A stretch of 64,000 nt of DNA. Source: Triops longicaudatus (lineage: Eukaryota > Arthropoda > Branchiopoda > Notostraca > Triopsidae). Positions 1 to 10,624 of this stretch are shown piece after piece (the stretch's first letter is position 1; every line of letters starts with the position of its first letter). The stretch is from positions 248,001 to 312,000 of the forward strand of contig JAGQDJ010000057.1 in the NCBI GenBank assembly GCA_022885665.1. The letters are read 5' to 3'. A model generated the notes under the pieces. That model ran no database searches and was not told where the DNA came from. It was given only the letters and a program-made list of their open reading frames with translations. The position numbers and the translations under genes are program-made.

Positions 1-23
1 GATCCTTGCGTGGATGAGTGTAG

Positions 24-3000
24 TGCCTATCTCCAAAAACTTTACTCACGATTGGGAAGCTATTCAAGAAGGGGAGATAAGTTTGCAGCGCGACGAAGTC
101 AAAGTGGGAAAATCGGACGGACGGGAAAGTAAGACTTACAATATCTCGCTTTTCTTTTTCAAAGAAGTTACTATTATTTCTGTCACTAGCAGCATTGAAA
201 TGCTCTTAAAGTTTTCGTAGGTGTCAACACGGAGGAAAGTCAAGAAACCGGAGTTGTCATCGGAGTCATGACAGTGGTTATTATCGCCCTTCTAGGAGCC
301 ATTGTTACCATGAGTGTGCGCAACTGCAGACAAAATGTCGGAATTTTGCCAACGGGCTTTCCTGGACTCAAAGTACGAATCTGAAGCACAGTCGAACTTT
401 TATTATATACCTGTTACCTAATGGCTATTAGTTGGCGAAAAATCTCATGTTGGGAAAGGTTAACCGTATCTGCATTGTGACCTTTACTTTCACCGCTTAA
501 GAAAGATCTTTTTGTTAGTATAAAATAACTGGAAGCACTGCAAGCAAATAACTGCACTCTTTAGTCCATACGCCGCGACAATTAGTGACAACGTACGTCG
601 CATATCTCGTCAAAAAAAAAAAACGTTAGTCTTAACAAGAAAGTAGAACAGAAGGAGTAAGCTCTGACCGTGGTCTAAACTCCGACAAATGCATTTTTAG
701 CTCGTTGCATATTGTTATCTAATCCCGGTAATGGTAAATTGTTCTTGTATTGCTTTAGAGCAATTACGAGAACAATTTACCATTTCTGTTTCTGGAAAGT
801 TGGTGTTCATTCTGCTTTGTCGTTGTTAAGTTATTTAAGTTCACAAATTTAATGGCTGTCAGAATTCTCAAGAGCCACATATAATTAGCCATTTTTATAA
901 GGAAGTGCGCAAGTTAATAACACTCTCTGCAGTTGCGCGCTTAGCTTAAATGCCGTATTTTCCCAGAATTGTGTATATTTTACTACACATTAACTGTATG
1001 TGTGAGAGAAGTCCAAACTTTCACAAAGTAGTCATGTGGTAAGCTTCGACTAGGCAGCTTACTGTACGCCAGCCCGTGCCACTTGCTACTGCAATTGTGC
1101 CAGTGCGTCACACGCCAGGAACTTTCGAAGGTTTTTAACCCGCCGCGAAGAATGTCGTACAGTTAGCGTTTGGCGTATTTGTTTGCGCTGATTTTTGTAG
1201 CAAAAATTTATAATCTAAGATTCGCTATAAATATTGTTAATTTTATGTTTTCGTTTTATTCCTCTTTGGGAATTCATTAGTATCGTCTTCCCCAAGTAGT
1301 CGGAGTTTGGACCACATTTTCAAAATTTCGATTTTGAAGAGATTTGGAAAAATTGCAATAAATAACATTTGGACGAATTTCGAAGCTATTTTTGCGCAGT
1401 TAATGAAGAAACCCACTTGGGTATATAACGCGGAGGAGTTTTATCTTTGTCTCACATTTAAAATCGTTTTTTCGAAAAACATAGAAATGGTAGTTGAAAT
1501 TTACACCACTTCCTGTAACACATGTCACTATAAGTAAATAACATTCGATATACTCGCAGGTTTACCCTACTAAAAAGTTGGATTTCTATAAAGAAAATCA
1601 AGGAAATATCTGGTTGATGTACTATTACTATGTTTTCCCACGTTTTCTGAAGGATTTTCGATTCCGGATGCCTGCCATGTTTGATTCGGATGGGCACAAC
1701 GCCAGAGAGTCCGACAACAAAACAAGTATAGCAAGCCCTGGTGAGGCTTTGTACAATCCTGTGCGCACAGAAGATTTCAGAAAACTCGACAAGATGTCTG
1801 TATACCACGAGCCGTTCCGAATCAGTCCCAATTACACCGGCAACTACCCTTTATTAAAGACCAGTCCTACCCCCAGTAAAAATCTTACGGAACAGCCATC
1901 TGTTGGTAATAAAATTAAACTAAGTATTTAATAAATCCTCCCTCATTGTTTACTGTATTTCTGGAAAAACAAAGGTTTCGATTTACTCCGAATTTATTTT
2001 CGCCTTTTTTCTTTTATTTACTTTTAATTATTCACTTATTTTCCTCATATTCAATTTTATCATAGGAGAAAAGCGAACGAAACATTAATTAGTTTTCGTG
2101 TTGTTTGCTAGAACAAGAATATGCAGTGCCTCAGTACAACGTTAATGCACAGCCTTTATTTCCACCTTTTGCTACGTCGCACCATCTCACTCTCAGCTCT
2201 CATCAAAGTCAGAACGCTTACAGACAAAGTACTCTGGGCAAACCACAACCACCTCCAGTCCCCTTAACAGTGCCGATGTACGAGCCTCGTTTGTCGTCAC
2301 CGCCTACCGTTAGCCCCTCCCAAAGCTCGGAATTGCAATCGCAATCCGAAGAGCAGTTTTACGCTGCTACGGACCTTTTGAAAAAAGTAATGCTTTTCTG
2401 CCTTTCAGTTATTTTTTTTTTCGTTTCGTTTACTTCTTGTTTTCAAGCTGTTGTTTTTTATTTATAATTTTATTCATCTGTTTATGTAAATACTTTTTTA
2501 TATTTATTTATTTTCTGTTGCTAACTTACGTAAAAAGAAATTGGGGAAAAGTTACTATTGGATCTCGTTAACTTTTACAAATTTTCGCAGGGTCCTACAA
2601 CGCCTGTACGGTTGGCGTATAATGAACAGAAGTTTGAGGACACGGATGGCGAGTCCATTTTGACCGAAGACGAAAGTTGTGTGAAAATTGACGAAATTCC
2701 TTGCGAGAAACTCCAAGTTTTGCGACGGTTAGGACTTGGTTATTTTGGCCAAGTAATAAATATAATCTTAGAAGAAAGTTTCAGTACTCAAGAGTTGCAT
2801 TAAGGTTAACGCTTGTGAGATTATTCATCCCCGAAACGAAGACCGGACTGATAACACTGAAGTGCAGTACGCCGTGTTGCTGAAAAGCCATCAAGCAAGG
2901 TAACTGTATATAACCTAACGTACTGTAAGCAATCTTAGGTAACCTTAAATAAACTAAAATCAGCTAAGCAAGGCCGTATTTAGGGGAGTGCTATGAGTGG

Positions 3001-5523
3001 CTTGACGCCCCGAAATGTATTTTTCATAATAGGGAAAGTAGGGAAATGCCAAATGTCCAACAAAATTGCATACACCTCCCTCCCCCTTCGCCCAAACCAA
3101 AATCCTAGTTACGGCCCGTTTACCTATAACACAGCTTGACTAGGGACCTACAAACCTATCTAGCTTGTCTATCTAACTTATCTAACGTAGTTCATCTGAC
3201 ATAACTTGCCTCTCTGACTAACTTAACATGTCTAATATAAACTAATAAAACAAAATAATATTACTTAGCTGACACATAATAACCCAAGATAACCCAGTGC
3301 AACTAACTGTAACGGGTATTTTAAAAAGGAAGTTGCCGTTACATAATGAATAGCGCAAGGAAAAGGTTTGCATTGCTAAGCTTTTTATTAAAAAGACCAC
3401 ATGTGCAACTTTAAGGGAAGAACTGGCTCGTTACTCATGTCGAGTATGTGTTCAAGACAGAAGGCTAAGGGGCCAAGATTGTACAGAGGACTTGGGTTTT
3501 GTAAACAAGATATGCAGGCTATGTACATCCAAATCCGGGGTCAGCTATTACAGTTCCGAGATGTGAGATGGCGTAATGTGAATATGCCTACAACTTGCTC
3601 GGTTACATAGTTAAGCTGCATTAATTGCATTCAGAGCCAGTTTATATAAGCTTGAATTAATGAAATTAATTGACCTAACATACTCTAACTGGATTTTAAC
3701 TAATATTACAACGTAGCGTAACTAACTTAATGGAACAGAGTATAAGCTAATTAGCAACTATTAGCAGTACAAAGTTGCTAATTATGGGTTAGGTTAAACT
3801 AGCTCATATTACTAAAATAAGACAAACTAACTCTCCTAACGGAGCTAACTCAACAAAGCCTAACTAGTACAACTTAGTTTATAGCCATTTTAAAATTACC
3901 TAGCGTACGATAAACTAACTTTCAATCAACATTACATTTCCAATATGTTGACTTGACAATCACTCTAAGGACTACTTCTTATCGACACAAAACGCCGAAG
4001 CTTCGGTGGTGTGTGTCGAAGTTTAGTTTTTAGCCATCAGAGACGCACACAGAATTCATTCTAGCATCTATACTATTTTCTACCACTTTAGGAACACTGC
4101 AAAGTTATCAGCTATTAATTTTATTCGTAAATATTTTTCGAGGTATTTTTTTTAATTCTTATATAATCTCTTAAAGTAGTTCCGACCTGCCAGAAGAAGC
4201 CAAAACACTACTTACCTTGAAACATCCAAATGTTTTGAAGCTTCTGGGATATACTTGCATGGATGGAAGCATTGCCTTGTTGATTGAATATTCCGCTTGT
4301 GGGGATTTGTACCAATTTCTGCAGAACCATGTCGCCGAGTCAGCGAACCCCAATTTGGGACACAGTAGAACATTAAGGTATTTTGATTTATTTTCAGTGT
4401 TACTCTTTCATGTATTGTGTTTCATCCTAGTATTTTCTTTTATTTGGCCACTTATTATTATTAACCAATTATTCGTTGTATTTAATTATTAAAGCTTAAT
4501 TTGGTGCATTTACGTCAGTGTAACCTGGTGCAATTTATATCTGCGTGTTGTCTTGTTTCAGTTACGGTTGTTTGCTTTACATGGCTCGGCAAGTTGCAGC
4601 GGCCATGGAATACCTGGAGGCGCGAAATATTGTACACCGTGATTTAGCGGCAAGGTAATCTCGTGTTCACCTTATGGTTCAGTTTACTAGCACTTGGGAA
4701 AATTTGGTTTGCTCTATTGCACTAGGAATTGCGTAATGGGTGAAAATTATCACGTAAGCATATCGCATTTCGGAATGCACCGAGATAATTACGAGTCCGA
4801 CTACTACAAAGTACCAGAAGGCTACCCACTTCCGGTCAGGTGGATGGCTTGGGAAAGCGTCGCGCAAGTAAGGAAACCGAAATAAAGTTCTACATTTACG
4901 TTTACTACACAATTGTCAATTAACTTTTACCACACAATTCAGTTTTTTATATTCAAAGCTATAAAAAAAATTCGACCAGATGTTTGATACGTTCCGTTTT
5001 TTATGCTCATAAGTAAAAGTCAAGCCACGTAACTAAAAAACAAACTTGAATAAAGGTTACACAACTAGATGGCTATTGACAAGGTCACGGCAATTGACAC
5101 AATCGGAAGTTCTCGCAATAAAAGTTTCAGTAATTCATTTATCCTTTACCTTTCTGTTCTTTAGAACAAATACACGGTAAGAAGTGATGTTTGGTCATTT
5201 GCGGTTACCTTGTGGGAAATTTTAACGTTCGCAAGGGAACAGCCTTTCGAGCACATGAGTGACGACGAGGTTGTCGATGCTCTCATGAGCTTACGTCGTT
5301 GCAAAGACCACCAAGTAAATTAAAATCGGAAAGAATTTCAACCAAGGGACTAATCTTTCATCTTTACTGCTAGTTGTTCCTGCCGAGACCGATCCTCTGC
5401 CCCAAAGAGATCTACGATTTAATGTTGGAATGTTGGCAAAGGTGCGACAGTGACCGTCCGACATTCCGGGAAATTCACATGTTCCTGACGCGGAAGAACC
5501 TGGGATATGAACCTGGAACGTGA
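24..5523 (+). CDS. Discoidin domain receptor DDR-A, 3' part (predicted pseudokinase)
   Basis: Receptor tyrosine kinase-like protein of the DDR (collagen receptor) family; the discoidin exons lie left of the window. Exons, phases consistent throughout: 24-128, 221-372, 1560-1905, 2112-2386, 2591-2752, 2805-2899, 4177-4377, 4562-4654, 4726-4867, 5165-5314, 5374-5523 (TGA), giving 623 codons including stop. Order: extracellular stalk, a transmembrane helix in exon 221-372 (GVVIGVMTVVIIALLG), a long Pro/Ser/Tyr-rich juxtamembrane region, then the kinase fold. Kinase landmarks: LGLGYFGQV glycine loop, LKHPNVLKLLG, HRDLAARN, SDVWSF, CPKEIYDLMLECW, DRPTF. Two catalytic positions are changed: beta-3 reads YAVLLK, so Leu (2877-2879) stands where Lys is expected, and DFG is HFG (CAT at 4766-4768). 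The activation loop keeps a YxxxYY pattern (DNYESDYYK). The introns at 2753-2804 (52 bp) and 4655-4725 (71 bp) are short. The 4177 acceptor could instead be at 4180. I see the exons directly; loss of kinase activity is inference. Confidence 0.9.
730..784. repeat. Near-perfect inverted repeat (55-bp hairpin) in DDR-A intron
   Basis: Two arms of about 24 nt, starting AATGGTAAATTGTTCT and ending in its complement AGAACAATTTACCATT, enclose a 6-nt TTTAGA loop. There is one mismatch and one bulge. It lies in the 373-1559 intron. It is short for an animal microRNA precursor, so it may be a palindromic mobile-element relic. Confidence 0.6.
2970..3118. repeat. Dispersed repeat with inverted ends (copy 1)
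   Basis: It begins near AGGCCGTATTTAGGGG and ends near CCTAGTTACGGCCCG, so the termini are imperfect inverted repeats. The interior stretch ACCAAAATCCTAGTTACGG resembles one at about 9320-9342. It lies in a DDR-A intron. It is probably a non-autonomous DNA transposon remnant; the superfamily is not settled. Confidence 0.45.
3130..3960. repeat. Degenerate CTAAC/TAACT-rich patch in DDR-A intron
   Basis: This stretch is rich in diverged TAACTTA, CTAAC and GACCTAACAT words spread over about 800 bp, with no reading frame of note. It resembles other telomere-like patches in the window but is much more decayed. Confidence 0.35.
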
Positions 5524-6356
5524 CGGACAATTCTTCCAAGCATTTCACGCCACAAAACTCTAGTGTGAAGGTTTTACGAACCATAAGTGTTATATACCAC
5601 CAACCGGAATGGTCTCTTACTGAAGGAGAATGATAATACGAGGCTGCCATTTGGGGGTGGGGCAATCGGTAGAAAAAGGAAGATGAGAAAAGCCGAGAAT
5701 ACGGAATGAACGCGAGCACATTTACTCCATTCAGTCAAGCGTTTTTTTATGACGGTGTCCGGCTTGAATTTGCATATCAGCCCGCACCACCCGTAGCGCC
5801 AGCGAAGCTTTTGTATAAATGTTGTAACTCAAATGCCTTTTTTCGTGTACACTTTGGCCTCGTACTCCTCCCCCTTTTTTGCTCTATGAACCTGAACATT
5901 TTTGAAGACCGAAACCCATAGCGATCTATAACTTACCGCCAAAATGGCTCCCAACTTTTCGCCATGAACGCTCCTTGAAACTAGATCGGACGAAAAGCCT
6001 ATCATTTATAACACGCTTTGACTTGACGTTCTCGTTTTTCTTCTTGTACCGAGGATTACAAGGGCTAGTAAGGAATCGTCCGTTATATTACGAGTGTACG
6101 CGTTCATGGGAGCCACACGACAATTCCAACGTATTTTTGGCTTTGTTTTATTCTTTATAAAAAGAAGTGCATTGTTAAGGCTTTTGAAGACGTATACAGT
6201 GCCATGTACAGCAATAATGCAACCGTCAGACAATCGCAAGACCACATTTCTTCTACAGCAAATACGATCAAAGGGAAGGAATTCTTTTCACCGATGAGTG
6301 CCGCTAAAGGTTTGACCATTTACTAAAGTTTAATTGATCGCATAGCTTTCCTTGCG

Positions 6357-6398
<42 letters not shown>

Positions 6399-7223
6399 AT
6401 ATACAGATACTGGTTGTTAGGCTGGCCGAAGCCACTGGCGTTTCGTGCCAGTTTGACGTCACAAGATGGCCAGTTCGAGATCTTTCAATTTCTACTGGAA
6501 TGTTATTACAAACTTAGAAAGGCATATACGCAAACCGAGGGGGGTGGGTCGTCACCAGGGTTTACTGCAGTAATTTACTTTTGCACCGCTGCTCAGTAGC
6601 TGTAAAAGAGATTTTTGATTACCATCTCGCGGTAAGTATTACCGCGGTCTTTCAGATTGATGCAGTAGTGGTAATCAGTAACGGTAAAAAAATAAACAAA
6701 CGTGCAAATTTAAAGAGTGTCATTGAATAGGAAAATCACACAGCACGGATAAATACAACACGGCTTCACTTTTATGTTGGGTTTACATTGAGCAAACTGA
6801 TGTAAATTTGCTGTTGAATTTGAGAAACAACAAACGCTCTAAAGCACTGTCGGAAAGCTTATTCTGAGGGGGGGGGGGTAAATATTCTCCCAGCGATGCT
6901 ATGTAATCGTTCATAGGATGCTGGTGATGGAAGAGCTCCGTTATTCAGTGATCCCCATCTACGCTCCTGGCTCCCCTATTGGAGGGTGTAAAATCTTTTT
7001 CTGCCGGCGCCATTGATCTCGAAATTATTATTATTAGTTTTTTCATGAGGAATCTAACATACGCTAACTCGTTTGAGAAAAATTGAGAGGATTGTTACCA
7101 CAGCAGTTAAGGAGCAAAAGGCGAAAAGTGCAGTTCAGACATTTTCCTAATTTTTATTTTTATTTTTTTTTATTTTATTTCATGTGGAGACAAAACCTAG
7201 CATTAAGTAACAGTCAGTAGATG
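5524..7223. other. Intergenic, no gene seen
   Basis: This follows the DDR-A stop and must include its 3' UTR, though no clear polyadenylation signal was found close by. It contains a pure A tract of about 36 nt at about 6361-6396, possibly a retroposed tail, and a G run near 6869-6877. Open frames here are short and look random. Confidence 0.5.
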
Positions 7224-7405
7224 CAGAAGCGCCGTGCCATATGGGGCCGAGAGGGCCCGGGCCCCCAAAAAATGTTGCCATCCTGAAAAAAAAGGTATAA
7301 TTTAAAACTCATTTATAACTCATTAACTCTTTTATTAAGAGAAATGTAAAATCGCCCCCCCCCAAAAAAAAAAAAAAAAAAAAAAATAAGTGCACGACGC
7401 CACTG
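7224..7405. mobile_element. hAT-like MITE, 182 bp
   Basis: The left end is CAGAAGCGCCGTGCCA. The right end, read inward, is CAGTGGCGTCGTGCAC, so the inverted termini match at 11 of 16 positions. Both sides carry the same 8-bp duplication AGTAGATG (7216-7223 and 7406-7413), the usual length for hAT insertions. The interior has G/C runs and a long A tract and no coding capacity. Confidence 0.65.
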
Positions 7406-8022
7406 AGTAGATGCAGCGTGATAATGTGAGCTTCAAGAGAACGAAAAATAAGGCTGAACGATCACGAAAACCGGAGGCTCTTCCGAGTGTACGTAATGTC
7501 AAGGAAAGGCACCAGTTTGGAATGTTGGGGCTTAACGAACAAGTTCAGTACTGTTTTTCTTTATTTTGCATTTTGAGAAATATACAACTAAGTGAATCTA
7601 TCTTAGGTTGGACAATTTGAATGATCTCCTAAGCCCCAGATTAAAACATTTTGGAAAAAATAAACAATACTGAACGTTCAAAATGTGCATGCGCTGAAAT
7701 GCTGAAAGTTCAAATTTAAATCGCTGGTTTTTTTGGAAAATGTGACACTTCGTTTTTTCGTTTTTTTAGCTTACACCGACAGTTCATAAAACAGCTCCGT
7801 GAATTTTTTCTCCAAGGAAAACTGCAGTATTAAGCTACGAAATGAACCCAGAATCGTCATAATTATTTTTATTAATGTATCAAATTTTATCCGTTTTCCT
7901 AGAACAAGGCAACGGGGCAGTTAGCACAAAAAGAATTTGACAGGTTAAGTACGTCAAATAACACGAATATAAACTTGATTTTTTTCATTAAGTTATAATC
8001 AACAATTTAGGACAGTTTAAAC

Positions 8023-8230
8023 CAGTGGTGCCCAAACTACGTCCCGCGGGCCATATCCGGCCCGCGAAGGTGCCTCATACGGCCCGCTCATTTATACCGT
8101 TCATGTATAGCACTGCATAATTTCATTTTTAACGTCGGCATGATTCTGGCGAAACAGGAACATTCAGGCCCGCGAGACTTTATATTATGTCGCGCGCGGC
8201 CCTCGGGTGAAAAAAGGTTGGGCACCACTG
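8023..8230. mobile_element. hAT-family MITE, 208 bp, with perfect 8-bp target duplication
   Basis: The termini CAGTGGTGCCCAAAC and GTTGGGCACCACTG are inverted repeats. The flanks carry the same 8-bp target duplication GTTTAAAC (8015-8022 and 8231-8238). The interior is rich in GGCCCGCGGGCC-type palindromic blocks, typical of non-autonomous hAT elements. An open frame crossing the element is a by-product of the insertion, not a gene. Confidence 0.85.
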
Positions 8231-9199
8231 GTTTAAACGAAATGAAATATTTTCACACGGTGTTAGGAGCCTTTCGTGTAATACAGACGCAGTCTGCCAG
8301 GCACACTCTTAAAACAGGTGCTAGAAATTGGTTTTTAAGAAATTCCAGAATTTACTCCTCAAAATTGATAGCTTTCCCAAAAGACGGTTTGCTCCTCTCA
8401 GTGAGGAGGCAACCGGCGCTAAGAAACTGTAAGTATGTAGAAATATATTATATGAGGTATGATATATGCAATTTTGAAGTAAATGACATTAAGTTAATTT
8501 CAGTATGTACAAGATTTAATCTAATACCGAAAATCACTCACAAAGGAAGAATCACTTTGCACTTTGACTCAGTATAGAATAGGAAAAAAAAATAAGACAA
8601 AATACCGTGTGTGTGCCTCAGTGTACGTAGCAAAAACGCTACGCAAGATCCATCTAGCACCGATTTCTACTACCATTTCTTGTACACCCATTGTGATTCA
8701 CATGATTTTGGATTTCGATTCACCTTCTAGCTCAAAGCGCTGTTTTTTAGAAAGCGGTCTTTCGCCGCGGAAATATAAATAATCTGCTATCGTTTTAATA
8801 ATTATGGAAGTCCTGTATCTTGTTAAGCTTAAAAGTAAACAAAAAGCTTCAATATAAAACAAAGAAATACACGAATTATAAATTAAAATGCATAGAGAAT
8901 ACGCGGTACTTGACTCAACTTGTTTTGGCGTTATTCCTAGGTAATTCTGGTGCACGCTTTTCGTTTACTGAATTCTCCAAACAATGCACTGAAATACACA
9001 CTTTCACTTTCAGATTTGAAAGGACTTATCCGCCCTCCCGGCAACTTCGACGAAAACTCGCTAATATGTTGTTTTTAAGTCAAGCATAGTATTACTTCCT
9101 GATGTTATAAGCTAAGGTAAAAGAGAATGCTATGCTTAATGAGAGTAAAATTTGGTAGCAATATTTTAGACAAACAAGCTCTATATGACGTGCACTGCA

Positions 9200-9345
9200 G
9201 GCACCCCCGAAGCTAAGGGGTTATAGGGGTTGACCCCTCTCGAAATGATAACTTTACAATGGTAAGCATAGGCGAAAATATTGCACATGGGACCCCCCTC
9301 TTGGAAACTTCCCCCTTCCTCGAACCAAAATCCTTGGTACGGTGG
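9200..9345 (-). repeat. Dispersed repeat (copy 2)
   Basis: Read on the minus strand, it contains CGCCTATGCTTACCATTGTA, followed by a G-rich block and AACCCCTATAACCCC. The same order of blocks recurs on the plus strand at 28670-28800. Its other end shares the CCAAAATCC(T/A) motif with the repeat at 2970-3118. Confidence 0.6.
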
Positions 9346-9660
9346 TGCATCACTTTCTATTACTAGCCAAGTAACACAGAGAACCGGACCATTATGGAAC
9401 CATTATGGCAAAGTGGAGAAATGCATATATTTTTGCATATATTTATTTTTCATGCTTAGTTTATCCTTCCATACGAAATGAAAAAAATATATAAAAATCA
9501 GGAAAACGTCTGAACTGCTCCGTTCACCTTTTGCTCCATTATTGTCGTTGTAACAAATTCTCTCCCTTTTTCATTGTTGGGTAATTCCACGCGTCCAAGT
9601 ACTGTAACTAATAATTTCTTAAATATGATTATGTGCTCTTTCCTGAATAAAAATTCTTGT

Positions 9661-10624
9661 ATATACTGCAAAACGTGAGATCACGCAAAACAGTAGTGGT
9701 TTTTTCTAACCACGCTTCAACATTTAAAAAACCCCTACATAAAAATATTCTTTCCTCAAAAGAAAATTAAAACAATAAATTAAAAATGGAACTTAAATGT
9801 TGGTAAGTAAAAAAAATCGTACCGATTCGATTGATCGATAGAAATTTTGCAGTTGTAGCCCTGCTTTAAGCCTGAGCAAAACGGAGAAAACCCGCTGCCC
9901 CCATGCGGGAATCGGCATGGAGAACAAAATAACTGATAACCTTACGGGTTATATATTGCACGAAGTTCAACGTAAAAAAAATATACGTATTAGTGCAAAA
10001 TTGTTTATGGTTTTTAACTCACACTGTAACACGACATGCACTTACAATGTTGCAGTCTCTTTTTATTATTGCTTTGAAATATACAATTTTTAACGTCACA
10101 AAATGACTTACGTGTAAATTCAAGTGAAAGTATTAAAGGAAATAATCTTACTTTAAACGCATTAGTCGTTCTCGTTCGCGTTTTAGGATTTACGGCGTTT
10201 CGCTCTCTTTCAAGTTCACCGCGCTTCTGTTTTTGAACTCTTCGTATCACTTACTGTAATGTGCTTCTTATTTTTAGTATGGATAAATAGACTAGTTTTA
10301 TTAAGTGCCAATTCTTACAAGTACGTTGGCATCATTTTGATTTATGTGGAGTCATAATTCCTAAATGCTGTTAAGCTCACCTTTTCCTACAACATTTCTT
10401 ACGTTTCCGAAATTTCTATCGATCAATCGATCAGTACAAATTTTTTACAGTTTACTGAACGACAATTAAATTCCTATAAATACAGCATATTTTTAATTAA
10501 TTGTTTTAATTTTCAAGAAAGTATAAAAAATATAAAAAAACTTCATATAACAAGTTTTTAAGCGTTGAAACGGGTTAAAGAAAACCACTATTGTTTTGCG
10601 TGATCCTCACGTTTTGTAGTATAT
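9661..10624. mobile_element. 964-bp foldback (long inverted repeat) element
   Basis: The left arm (9661 to about 9849) and right arm (about 10410-10624) are imperfect inverted repeats of about 190-215 bp. Matching landmarks include ATATACTGCAAAACGTGAG, TCACGCAAAACAGTAGTGG, AAAATTAAAACAAT and GATTGATCGATAGAAATTT. Each arm has a near-palindrome (CGTGA..TCACG) close to its tip. The 560-bp centre has no recognisable transposase. No target duplication could be fixed, so the superfamily is unassigned. Confidence 0.75.

Noticed and set aside
1458..1831. Minus-strand frames opposite a DDR-A exon
   Set aside because: They are shadows of the real plus-strand juxtamembrane exon 1560-1905.
8140..8577. 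145-codon open frame
   Set aside because: It starts inside the hAT MITE and runs out across its target duplication, so it is an insertion artefact.
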